The translations under genes were made by a program, and so were the position numbers. From Candidatus Azambacteria bacterium (lineage in GTDB: Bacteria > Patescibacteriota > Minisyncoccia > GWC2-36-17 > WO2-46-25): a stretch of 33,634 nt of DNA. This document shows positions 9,195 through 16,439 of this stretch, in pieces (within the stretch, counting starts at the first letter, position 1; every line of letters begins with the position of its first letter). The stretch covers positions 1 through 33,634 of the forward strand of contig JACQDT010000024.1 in NCBI GenBank assembly GCA_016200965.1. Direction: 5' to 3'. Below the pieces are notes generated by a model. It did no database searches. It saw only the letters and a program-made list of their open reading frames with translations, and was not told where the DNA came from.

Positions 9195-9899
9195 ATGCGA
9201 GATATTTCACGAGAACAAACTATAAAAAGATTTCAGCTTTTGTCTGAATCTCTTCAGGACGCCATATTTTCTGAAAAAACCTCCAGCGCTACGCTAAAAA
9301 GTTGCGCCTTGCGCGATGTTCCTGAAGACGGGGTACATCTCATCGGGAGATTGGTAAGCCGCGTCCTCCTCGGCTATCTCCGTCCCGAAAATTTCGCATC
9401 GGAAATTCAAAAAGAAACGGGGATAGACGCGCTGAAAGCAGGGCAGGTCGCGCACGATCTTGATACGGAGATATTCAGCGCGGTCCGGCTTGAGCTGAAA
9501 AAACTGTATCCGCCGGCAATCCAGACGCCGACCATACAATCGCCTGGCTTTGTTCCCTCCGCTGTTCGAAATCCGACGCCGACCATACAACAGCCCGCGC
9601 CAAAATACATCGTTTCCATACCGGAAAAGTTTTTGAAACAAAATGCGGGAATTGTGCGTCAGAAAGTGGAAACAAAAGAACAGAAACAAGAACAACCGCC
9701 TGCGCCGCCGCCACAACAAACCATTCCTCCCAAAACCGAACCAGCAAAAATTGTTGAGAAATTGGCGCCATCTTCACCCGCCATGAAACCCGTCGTACCG
9801 CTTCCCACGTTTATTCAATCGAAATTCAAGCCGCAAGAGAAAGAAGGCGATGCGAGACAAAAGCCGCAGGGAAATACAATTGATCTTTCCAAATTCTAA
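9195..9899 (+). CDS. Pro-rich soluble protein of the secretion-like locus
   Basis: The 234-residue product has no signal peptide. The N-terminal ~100 residues look globular and helical; from about residue 105 it becomes Pro/Gln/Lys-rich and probably unstructured. The Pro-rich part contains a 16-bp DNA direct repeat (GACGCCGACCATACAA at 9524-9539 and 9575-9590) encoding the shared peptide TPTIQ, a sign of tandem slippage. I do not recognise a family. Sitting between the VirB6-like and PrgI genes, it could be a cytoplasmic adaptor of the machinery; this is inference from position. The stop codon is followed after 4 bases by the left arm of an inverted-repeat element. Confidence 0.7.
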   Translation: MRDISREQTIKRFQLLSESLQDAIFSEKTSSATLKSCALRDVPEDGVHLIGRLVSRVLLGYLRPENFASEIQKETGIDALKAGQVAHDLDTEIFSAVRLELKKLYPPAIQTPTIQSPGFVPSAVRNPTPTIQQPAPKYIVSIPEKFLKQNAGIVRQKVETKEQKQEQPPAPPPQQTIPPKTEPAKIVEKLAPSSPAMKPVVPLPTFIQSKFKPQEKEGDARQKPQGNTIDLSKF

Positions 9900-9903
9900 A
9901 TGA

Positions 9904-10208
9904 ACCCCCACACCATAACGAGTTTCGCATTATGTTCTACTTGTATATACTAAAGAGTGGACGGGATGGTAAATTGTACATCGGCTATTCAAATGATTTG
10001 CGAAAAAGAATAAAAGAACATAATACAGGGCTGGTGCGGGCTACAAAATCAAGAGTTCCATTCCGCGTGGTATATTACGAAGCATACGCGGAGAAAGAAG
10101 ACGCAACCAAAAGAGAACATAATCTAAAACTACGGGCGAAAGCGCTGAGACAGCTTTTGTTAAGAGTAAAAGCTAGTCTTAGGGCATAAACTCGTTTGGT
10201 GTGGGGGT
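9904..10208 (+). mobile_element. GIY-YIG cassette bounded by 21-22 bp inverted repeats
   Basis: The left end, 9904-9925 (ACCCCCACACCATAACGAGT then TT), and the right end, 10188-10208 (AAACTCGTTTGGTGTGGGGG then T), are reverse complements over 21 bases with a single extra base in the left arm. The 305-bp unit contains only the GIY-YIG gene and exactly fills the gap between the Pro-rich gene and prgI. This is the shape of a small mobile element or homing cassette. Target-site duplications are not evident. Confidence 0.6.
9932..10189 (+). CDS. GIY-YIG family nuclease domain protein
   Basis: The 85-residue product is a stand-alone GIY-YIG domain of the UPF0213/YhbQ type. Visible motifs are FYLYILKS at the start, LYIGYS (the YIG part), the RKRIKEH region carrying the catalytic-type Arg and His, and EKEDATKREHNLK carrying the candidate catalytic Glu. 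Family members are metal-dependent nucleases or nuclease-like proteins; the cellular target of this subgroup is not established. The gene lies between inverted repeats and interrupts an otherwise coherent secretion operon in the same orientation, so it may be a passenger or driver of a small mobile unit. No ribosome binding site is visible. Confidence 0.85.
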   Translation: MFYLYILKSGRDGKLYIGYSNDLRKRIKEHNTGLVRATKSRVPFRVVYYEAYAEKEDATKREHNLKLRAKALRQLLLRVKASLRA

Positions 10209-10620
10209 GAAGCAATTTCAAGTGCCCCAATTCATAGACGTGGAAGACAGAATCTTGGGACCCATCACCATGCGGCAGTTTTTTATTATGCTCATCCCTT
10301 TTGGCACGGGTATTTTGCTCTATTTTTTGTTTAAATTCTGGGTGGTGATCATCGTCACCATACCCGTCATCATCGGTTCCGCCGTATTCGCGTTTTACCG
10401 GCCGTACGGAATGAAATTTTCCCGCTTTTTTTCCTCATTCCTTTCGTATATGATGAAACCTCACATGTATCTGTGGAAGCGGGAGGAACAAGCGCGCGTG
10501 GTATTTGAAAATCCGGCGGAGGCATCCCCACATCAGGAGAAAGAGAAAATCATGGGAAAAAGTAGCTTAAAAACGAAGAAAAGCAGTGTAGAAACGGGAA
10601 GTGTGTATCATGAAAATTAG
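10207..10620 (+). CDS. PrgI family protein (VirB3-like, type IV secretion)
   Basis: The product of about 137 residues opens with KQFQVPQFIDVEDRILGP, then two adjacent membrane segments (about 22-39 and 42-63), then FYRPYGMKFSRFF and a cytosolic tail. This is the PrgI pattern seen beside VirB4 in Gram-positive-type conjugation systems, where PrgI/VirB3 docks the ATPase to the membrane. GTG at 10207 gives the usual N terminus; another GTG at 10201 is possible. Both lie inside the right arm of the GIY-YIG element's inverted repeat, so the element borders or supplies the start. The gene is followed after 4 bases by a second inverted-repeat element. Confidence 0.85.
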   Translation: MKQFQVPQFIDVEDRILGPITMRQFFIMLIPFGTGILLYFLFKFWVVIIVTIPVIIGSAVFAFYRPYGMKFSRFFSSFLSYMMKPHMYLWKREEQARVVFENPAEASPHQEKEKIMGKSSLKTKKSSVETGSVYHEN

Positions 10621-10624
10621 AACT

Positions 10625-10762
10625 ATGCCCAGTATATCAACTTTCCGAGCCCAACGCCACACAAACCATATGAAAACGAAATACAGCAACAAAAATAGTA
10701 ACGCACACTTTACAGAACCCTGCCGAAAGGCGTTGGGCTCGGGAAGTTGATATACTGGGTAT
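10625..10762. repeat. 138-bp hairpin/MITE-like inverted-repeat element
   Basis: Arms 10625-10658 and 10729-10762 are complementary over 34 positions, with one mismatch (T10644/G10743) and two further wobble-type pairs near the outer end. The 70-bp loop has no open reading frame of note. The element exactly fills the gap between prgI (stop 10618-10620) and the VirB4 N-terminal gene (ATG 10761), whose start codon is in the last bases of the right arm. TATACT at 10751-10756 in the right arm could act as an outward -10 box. It may be a miniature transposable element or an RNA processing/attenuation hairpin. Confidence 0.8.
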
Positions 10763-11411
10763 GCCGCAAAAGCTGAATGCACAATCAACACAACAATTGG
10801 TGGACGTGGAAGCTATCCGCGATGGCGTCGTCATACTCAAAAGCGGGGCCATGCGCACGATTTTGATGTGCTCGTCGGTGAATCTCGCGCTTAAATCACA
10901 GGACGAGCAAGACGCGCTCATATCCCAATACCAGCATTTCCTGAACGGGTTGGATTTCTCCGTGCAGTTTGTCGTGCACTCCCGCAAGCTTGATATCTCG
11001 GATTATTTAAACGACCTCGGGGAGTCGCTGAAAACTCAGGAAAACGAACTCTTGCGGATCCAAACGGAAGAATACATAGAATTCATTCGGAGTTTCGTCG
11101 GCATGCAAAATATCATGGCAAAAAACTTTTATGTCGTCGTCCCGTATCACGTGGGGGAAGATAGGAAGCGCTCGCTGGCGGACCGTTTGTTCGGAAAACA
11201 AACGGTATCGTTCATGAAAATGTCCGATGAGGAGTTTCAAAAATACAAAAACCAGCTGTGGCAACGAGTGGAAAACGTGATTTCAGGAATGCGTTCGTTC
11301 GGCGTCAGATCGCTTCCGCTTGCCAACACAGAGCTGATAGAACTTTTCTTTGATCTGTACAATCCGGGAGAAACAGGAAAGCAGTTTCTCACATCCGGCG
11401 ACATACAATGA
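10761..11411 (+). CDS. VirB4/TraC N-terminal domain protein
   Basis: The 216-residue product resembles the N-terminal domain of TraC/VirB4-type ATPases: a beta-rich start with DVEAIRDGVVILKSG, the region SQYQHFLNGLDFSVQFVVHSR, then a helical part with EYIEFIRSFV and FYVVVPYH. It has no ATP-binding motif of its own. It ends in an ATGA overlap with the next gene, which carries the ATPase domain, so the VirB4 is divided into two translationally coupled polypeptides. It should act at the inner face of the membrane with PrgI. The ATG lies at the outer end of the preceding inverted repeat and has no ribosome binding site. Confidence 0.75.
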   Translation: MPQKLNAQSTQQLVDVEAIRDGVVILKSGAMRTILMCSSVNLALKSQDEQDALISQYQHFLNGLDFSVQFVVHSRKLDISDYLNDLGESLKTQENELLRIQTEEYIEFIRSFVGMQNIMAKNFYVVVPYHVGEDRKRSLADRLFGKQTVSFMKMSDEEFQKYKNQLWQRVENVISGMRSFGVRSLPLANTELIELFFDLYNPGETGKQFLTSGDIQ

Positions 11412-13177
11412 AACAGTCCGATCTTCAACTTGATATACCGGAAGTGAACCAGGCGGCAAGCTTCAAAGACATCGTGGCGCCTTCCGCGGTGCTCATCGAC
11501 AGCCGCTATCTCCAGCTGGGCGATAAATTCCTGCGCACGCTTTTTTTGTACTCCTACCCAAGATATCTTAATACCAACTGGTTCTCGCCAGTCATCAACC
11601 TAGACCGCTTTTTCGACATCGTTATTTACTTCCACCCCGTGGACACGGTAACCATCATGCGCAAACTCAACAAAAAAGTCACCGCGGTGGAAGCCCAGCT
11701 CGCCGAGCGCGAAGAGAAGGGTCTTATCCGCGACCCCATTTTGGAAACCGCGCTGAAAGACCTTGAAGCCCTCAGGGATTCGCTCCAACAGGCCACGCAA
11801 AAGCTGTTTCGCGTCGGGACCTACATCACGCTCATTGAGGCAAGCGTGGAACAGCTTGATAAGGCGGAAAATGAAATTAAAGGCATATTAGACGTCCGCA
11901 TGGTGCTTACCAAGGCGGCGAACTTCCAGCAGGAGATGGGCTTCATGTCCACCCTTCCTTTGGGGCAGGATCGCATGGAAATCCACTCCAACCTCAACAC
12001 CGGTCCCGCGTCCACGCTCTTTCCGTTCGTGTCGGCCGACCTTACCTCCAACAAGGGGATTCTGTACGGGATCAACCGTCACAACAACTCGCTCATTCTT
12101 TTTGACCGGTTTTCACTTGAAAACGCGAACATGGTCGTGTTCGCCAAATCCGGCTCCGGCAAAAGCTATACCGCCAAGCTTGAGATCCTCCGCTCCCTGA
12201 TGGTGGGAACTGAAGTCATTGTCATTGACCCGGAAAATGAATATCAGTACCTCGCCGAGGCAGTCGGCGGCGCGTTTTTTAAAATATCGCTCAACTCGCC
12301 CAACCACATCAATCCGTTCGACCTTCCCATGCCCTTAAAAGACGAATCGCCTGCCGACGTCCTGCGCTCAAATATCATCAACATGGTCGGGCTCGTCCGC
12401 CTCATGCTCGGCGGGCTCACGCCCGAAGAAGACGCTATCATCGACCGCTCGGTTGCCGAGACCTACGCCTCGCGCGACATCACGCCAGAAGTTGATTTTT
12501 CCAAAGCGGTGTCTCCGACGCTCTCTGATTTCCATCAAATCCTTTCGAGCGTTGAGGGAGGAAAGGGGCTCGCGCTCCGCCTGGAAAAATACATCACGGG
12601 GCCGTACGCGGGATTTTTGAACAACCAGACCAATATCAACGTGAAAAACCGGCTGGTGGTGTTTTCCATGCGCGACATGGAAACAGAGCTCCGCCCCATC
12701 GCCACGTATCTCATTATCAGATATATCTGGAATCTTATCCGCTCCGAAACGAAAAAACGCGTGCTCGTGGTGGATGAGGCGTGGATCATGATGCAGCACG
12801 AAGACGCCGCTTCGTTTTTATACGGCGTCGCCAAGCGCTGCCGCAAGTATTATCTGGGCCTCACCACCATCACCCAGGACGTAGGCGACTTCATGCAGTC
12901 CAAATACGGCAAACCCATCATCACCAACTCTTCCATCCAGCTCCTGCTCAAACAATCGCCCGCCACCATAGACGTGGTCAAAGAAACGTTCAATCTGTCG
13001 GACGAAGAAAAGTATCTGCTTCTGGAGTGCGACGTAGGAGAAGGCATCTTCTTTGCAGGGCTCAAACACGCCGCCATCAAAGTCATCGCGTCCTATACGG
13101 AAGACCAGATCATCACCTCCAATCCGGAACAACTATTGGCAATTGAAAAAGCAAAGAAAGAAATGGAAAACGCGTAG
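11408..13177 (+). CDS. virB4: VirB4-family type IV secretion ATPase
   Basis: The 589-residue product carries the RecA-like ATPase core of VirB4/TraC: Walker A FAKSGSGKSYTAK (about residues 245-257), VIDPENEYQYLAEAVGG just after it, Walker B RVLVVDEAWIMMQ (about 451-463), and the downstream TTITQDVGDF / TNSSIQLLLKQ region typical of the family. A coiled-coil-prone segment (about 85-160) precedes the core. VirB4 proteins energise assembly of the secretion channel or conjugative pilus. The start overlaps the stop of the N-terminal-domain gene (ATGA). No VirB11 or VirD4 coupling protein lies in this window, so DNA transfer cannot be concluded. Confidence 0.9.
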   Translation: MKQSDLQLDIPEVNQAASFKDIVAPSAVLIDSRYLQLGDKFLRTLFLYSYPRYLNTNWFSPVINLDRFFDIVIYFHPVDTVTIMRKLNKKVTAVEAQLAEREEKGLIRDPILETALKDLEALRDSLQQATQKLFRVGTYITLIEASVEQLDKAENEIKGILDVRMVLTKAANFQQEMGFMSTLPLGQDRMEIHSNLNTGPASTLFPFVSADLTSNKGILYGINRHNNSLILFDRFSLENANMVVFAKSGSGKSYTAKLEILRSLMVGTEVIVIDPENEYQYLAEAVGGAFFKISLNSPNHINPFDLPMPLKDESPADVLRSNIINMVGLVRLMLGGLTPEEDAIIDRSVAETYASRDITPEVDFSKAVSPTLSDFHQILSSVEGGKGLALRLEKYITGPYAGFLNNQTNINVKNRLVVFSMRDMETELRPIATYLIIRYIWNLIRSETKKRVLVVDEAWIMMQHEDAASFLYGVAKRCRKYYLGLTTITQDVGDFMQSKYGKPIITNSSIQLLLKQSPATIDVVKETFNLSDEEKYLLLECDVGEGIFFAGLKHAAIKVIASYTEDQIITSNPEQLLAIEKAKKEMENA

Positions 13178-13187
13178 CGATATTTTA

Positions 13188-13196
13188 TGGTATAAT
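13188..13196 (+). promoter_or_regulatory. extended -10 element touching a start codon
   Basis: TGGTATAAT (13188-13196) is a perfect extended -10 box ending one base before the ATG at 13198. A transcript from it would start near 13203, inside the annotated reading frame. So it either makes a message for an internal start or for the genes downstream, or it is accidental. Confidence 0.35.
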
Positions 13197-13197
13197 T

Positions 13198-13644
13198 ATG
13201 GATAAGGAGGAAACACAGGAACAGGAGGATCGGCATGCGCAGGGACTGCGCCAAGCGCGCGCGCAAAGTAGTCGCGCTGAAGCCAAGGCCGGCGAAGACG
13301 CGCAAACGACAACAGACGACTCATCCGAAGAAGAAGAGAAGGAAAAGACGGCCTTAAACATCATGACCTTGTTTGATGTTGCCGGTGATCTGCTTGGTTG
13401 GGTGCCGTTTCTTGGCGGAATTGTGAGAGTTATCACGGGAGCGGGAGCCGTGATTCAATCTTTTAAACTTAATATCGCCGTTAGGGTAAAGGCGTGGGTT
13501 ATCAATGGGGTCATGGCGCTTATTGATATACTCTTGTCTTTCGTTGGTTTAAATATACTGCCTACGCAAACAATCGGCGCGGCAATAATACGCATGATGG
13601 CAGGCAATGCAAAAACAATTGAGAAAATTGGTCATGATAAATAA
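13198..13644 (+). CDS. small membrane protein with acidic N-terminal tail
   Basis: The 148-residue product has a charged N terminus rich in Glu/Gln/Asp (about 1-50), then two hydrophobic regions (about 57-90, with FDVAGDLLGWVPFLGGIVRV, and about 100-135) and a short tail. The family is not recognised. Position inside the secretion-like operon, and overlap of its 3' end with the next gene, suggest a membrane accessory component. The -10-like box one base upstream makes the exact start uncertain; the next in-frame ATG is at 13363 and would leave only the membrane part. Confidence 0.6.
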   Translation: MDKEETQEQEDRHAQGLRQARAQSSRAEAKAGEDAQTTTDDSSEEEEKEKTALNIMTLFDVAGDLLGWVPFLGGIVRVITGAGAVIQSFKLNIAVRVKAWVINGVMALIDILLSFVGLNILPTQTIGAAIIRMMAGNAKTIEKIGHDK

Positions 13645-14632
13645 TCTAAAACTTGTGCTGGCCACGCTCGTTGCGCTTGTTTTTTTGAGCGGCGGGGCTC
13701 ACGCGCAAAACGCGGGAGTTCTTCCTTCCGCACAGGATGTCAGCGCGCAAGCGGCTTCTGATTTGAACTTAGACGAGTTTTCCGCGCCGTCCGTTGACCT
13801 TGTTGTCTCCGCAAGCGGCAAAATGGGAACGGGCGCCTCACTCGCGGCAAAAACCACGAACATAGACGATAACGCCGCCACATTTGAGTGGTATTTAGAC
13901 GATGAGCTGGCGCCTTCGCTTGTCGGCCGGGCAAAAACCGCGTTCTCGTTTACCACCTCGAAACCCTCTCACCTCGTGCGCGTCGTGGTTTCCATCAACA
14001 ACAAAAAAGTCGCCGAAAACACAGCGGCGATACATTCCTTCAATGTCGCGCTTGCCTGGCACACCGACACCTTCGTGCCGGCCGAGTACGAAGGAAGGGC
14101 GCTTCCCATCGTCGGCTCCCGCGTCACGGTGAGCGCGCTTCCCGAGATTAAAAACGAACAGCCCGAGGACTTGCTCTACACATGGTACGTGGATGCCGAA
14201 TCACGGGTGCGCAACGTGGTGGGAGAACAGGACTTTACTTTCACTGTCACTAAAAACGTCCGCTTTGTTTCAATCATTGTTGAGGTGTCCAATCAAGGCC
14301 AGTCCATCACCGTAAGACAAGCGATCAATGTTCCCGTAATGAAGCCCTCGGTGGTTCTTTCTCCTTTCGCGCCGCTGTTTGTCTCTGCGGGAGGGAAAAC
14401 GGTGGTGCAAGCGCTTCCTTTTTACTTCCACGCGGCGACGCTCAATGAGCTGTCCTACGAATGGGGCTTCGCAGGCAAAGGCGCGCGGGGAGTGCCGCCC
14501 GACCCTAATGCGCTCACGCTCGCCATTCCCGCGGACTCCGGGCACGGCATGCGCCGGCTTTCACTCGAGGTCGCAAACCAAAATGTCATCGGGGAAAAAG
14601 CCGGCACTGAAATCGAAGTGAATATTTTATGA
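13634..14632 (+). CDS. exported protein with three Ig/PKD-like repeats
   Basis: The product of about 332 residues begins with a signal peptide (hydrophobic core about 7-18, ending GAHAQ). Three successive beta-rich units follow, each centred on a similar core: TFEWYLDDE, LLYTWYVDAE and LSYEWGFAG. Each unit ends with a strand such as VRVVVSINNK, VSIIVEVSNQ or LSLEVANQN. This spacing is typical of PKD/Ig-like folds on secreted or surface proteins, so adhesion or structural scaffolding is plausible. I chose ATG 13634 over 13607 because it places the signal peptide at the very N terminus. The start overlaps the previous gene by 11 bases and the end overlaps the next gene (ATGA). Confidence 0.7.
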   Translation: MINNLKLVLATLVALVFLSGGAHAQNAGVLPSAQDVSAQAASDLNLDEFSAPSVDLVVSASGKMGTGASLAAKTTNIDDNAATFEWYLDDELAPSLVGRAKTAFSFTTSKPSHLVRVVVSINNKKVAENTAAIHSFNVALAWHTDTFVPAEYEGRALPIVGSRVTVSALPEIKNEQPEDLLYTWYVDAESRVRNVVGEQDFTFTVTKNVRFVSIIVEVSNQGQSITVRQAINVPVMKPSVVLSPFAPLFVSAGGKTVVQALPFYFHAATLNELSYEWGFAGKGARGVPPDPNALTLAIPADSGHGMRRLSLEVANQNVIGEKAGTEIEVNIL

Positions 14633-15276
14633 GATTTTCAAAAACAACGGCACTTATATTACTACTTCTCTTTCTCTTGCCGGCATTTACATCTCTTGTT
14701 CATGCCGAAACAAAACTTGAAGTAGGAATACCCGGAACGCCGGGAGTGGCCGCGGGAGGATCGGTGGCCGGGCCGGCGCAATACATCAAATACATCTATC
14801 TGTTCGTGCTTGGTTTTGTGGGTATCGCTGGCTTTGTGACGCTGGTAATATGGGGCACGGTGTGGACCGCCTCGGGCATCATAGATCAGAAAGCAAGGGC
14901 GATGGAGGGCATTAAAAATTCGCTCATCGGCATCGGCATTGCCTTTACCGCGTTCATCTTGTTAAACACCGTCAACCCTGACCTGACCATAATCAAGGCG
15001 CCAACCGTGTCGTCGATTAAATCAAATGCCAACGCTTCATCGCAAACCTTCGCGGGAAGCATTATTCCGACGGTAACCGCGCCCGGGGTAACCGGAAAGG
15101 TTGCCGCATGCTGTTATCTTGCGAGTGGTCCTGCCTACCAATGGGCGTGCATGGGACAAAACGAATTGGATCAGGGCACGGGCTGTTCGTCACAGCTTGG
15201 ATTGGGGTGGCAAACATTTACGACTGCAGTAACAGGGTGCGCCGAGAAAACCGGCCAATCAGCTCCGGCATGTTAA
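14629..15276 (+). CDS. VirB2/TrbC-like pilin with Cys-rich C-terminal extension
   Basis: The 215-residue product has a signal peptide (ending VHA near residue 26), then the VirB2-like arrangement of two membrane helices (about 56-82 and 100-118) joined by a short charged loop (IDQKARAMEGIKNS) and ending FILLNTVNPDL. VirB2/TrbC subunits form the conjugative pilus. Typical members end soon after the second helix; this one carries about 90 more residues with six Cys (a CC pair and four singles), suggesting a disulfide-bonded domain outside the membrane. It overlaps the previous stop by ATGA. Confidence 0.7.
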   Translation: MRFSKTTALILLLLFLLPAFTSLVHAETKLEVGIPGTPGVAAGGSVAGPAQYIKYIYLFVLGFVGIAGFVTLVIWGTVWTASGIIDQKARAMEGIKNSLIGIGIAFTAFILLNTVNPDLTIIKAPTVSSIKSNANASSQTFAGSIIPTVTAPGVTGKVAACCYLASGPAYQWACMGQNELDQGTGCSSQLGLGWQTFTTAVTGCAEKTGQSAPAC

Positions 15277-15289
15277 ATTAATAAAACTG

Positions 15290-16423
15290 ATGACTACAAA
15301 AAAAATAATTCTTATATTGCTTGCTGTTCTTCTCCTTGTCGGCGCGGGATTTGCTGTGTACTATTTTTACTTTAAAAAACCGGCTGTCAAAGCGGGGGAA
15401 ACGGGAAAGGAAACGAAGGCGCCGCCCCGGGCGCAGGAAAATGTAACGGTAATAGACAGTAAGCTAAAAAGAATAAGCAAGGGTGTCGCGGTATCTCCCG
15501 TGGCGATCGCAGACGGAACAAAGGTAATGTATGCGGGCAAATCAGGCGGCATATACGAAGTCGGGTTTGACGGTGGGGGACTGAAAGAAACGAAATTCGT
15601 TCCCCAGAAAAATCTTTTCCGCGTGTTGTGGTCAAAAAACGCCGGGGAATTCATCGCGCTGTACGGCGCGCCCGAAGGAAGGCGCCTGTTTTACAATAAT
15701 AGCGCAACACAAAACACTTCGCCCCTGGATAAAAACATCGTTTCGGTTTCACTCTCAAAAACAGCAGCAAAAATGGCGTATCTGAGCATCAACGGGACGC
15801 AAAACCAAAACACCGTCACGGTCGCCGACCTAAACGGAGAAAATCCGAAAATCGCTCTCAATACGCGCCTTGCGGATGTCCGGCTTGACTGGGTGAATGA
15901 AAACGAGATCGCCGTTTCCACCACGCCGTCAGGCCTTGCAGAAAACACGTTGTGGCTCTTGAATGTTTCTTCTCAAAAACTGACCTCCGTACTTTCCGGG
16001 GTGTTCGGCCTTACAGCAAAATGGGATGATGCGGGAGAACGCTTTCTTTTTTCGCAAACTTCAAGTGCAGGAGAGAATCTGTCGCTTTCAATCTCAAATA
16101 AAACAGGAGGCCAGATAAAAAAAATGGATCTTGCCGCGCTTCCCGAAAAATGCACATTCAGCAAAGACGGAAAAAACGTATTTTGTGCCGCAGCACAGAA
16201 CGCGCCTGATATCGTATGGCCGGATGATTACTATAAAGGGCTCTACAAAACAAATGAGCGCGTCTGGTCGGTGAATCTTTCAACCGGATCAAGAAACTCG
16301 CTGTATGAATTTGATCCGAACGGCGCGTTTGACGCGACCAATCTCATTCTGTCGCCGAAGGAAGATGCGCTTGTTTTTCTAAACAAAAGCGATGGCTATC
16401 TGTACAGCCTCCAATTAAAATAG
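15290..16423 (+). CDS. membrane-anchored beta-propeller-like (TolB/WD40-type) protein
   Basis: The 377-residue product has one N-terminal membrane segment (about 5-26), a charged linker, then repeated beta units with the feel of TolB/WD40-like blades: GGIYEVGFDGGGL, NTVTVADLNGENPK, NTLWLLNVSSQKL, RVWSVNLSTGSRN and DGYLYSLQL. Such propellers are protein interaction platforms; here it probably faces outward. It is the last gene of the secretion-like run, 13 bases after the pilin. It converges on the flippase gene with a 16-base gap that includes part of a small hairpin (16421-16442). Confidence 0.65.
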   Translation: MTTKKIILILLAVLLLVGAGFAVYYFYFKKPAVKAGETGKETKAPPRAQENVTVIDSKLKRISKGVAVSPVAIADGTKVMYAGKSGGIYEVGFDGGGLKETKFVPQKNLFRVLWSKNAGEFIALYGAPEGRRLFYNNSATQNTSPLDKNIVSVSLSKTAAKMAYLSINGTQNQNTVTVADLNGENPKIALNTRLADVRLDWVNENEIAVSTTPSGLAENTLWLLNVSSQKLTSVLSGVFGLTAKWDDAGERFLFSQTSSAGENLSLSISNKTGGQIKKMDLAALPEKCTFSKDGKNVFCAAAQNAPDIVWPDDYYKGLYKTNERVWSVNLSTGSRNSLYEFDPNGAFDATNLILSPKEDALVFLNKSDGYLYSLQLK

Positions 16424-16439
16424 GCCGCTTTCTTTACGG

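Noticed and set aside
9904-9925. Left arm of the GIY-YIG inverted repeat as a terminator
   Set aside because: Its partner arm is 260 bases away and no T-run follows either arm, so it cannot act as a rho-independent terminator.
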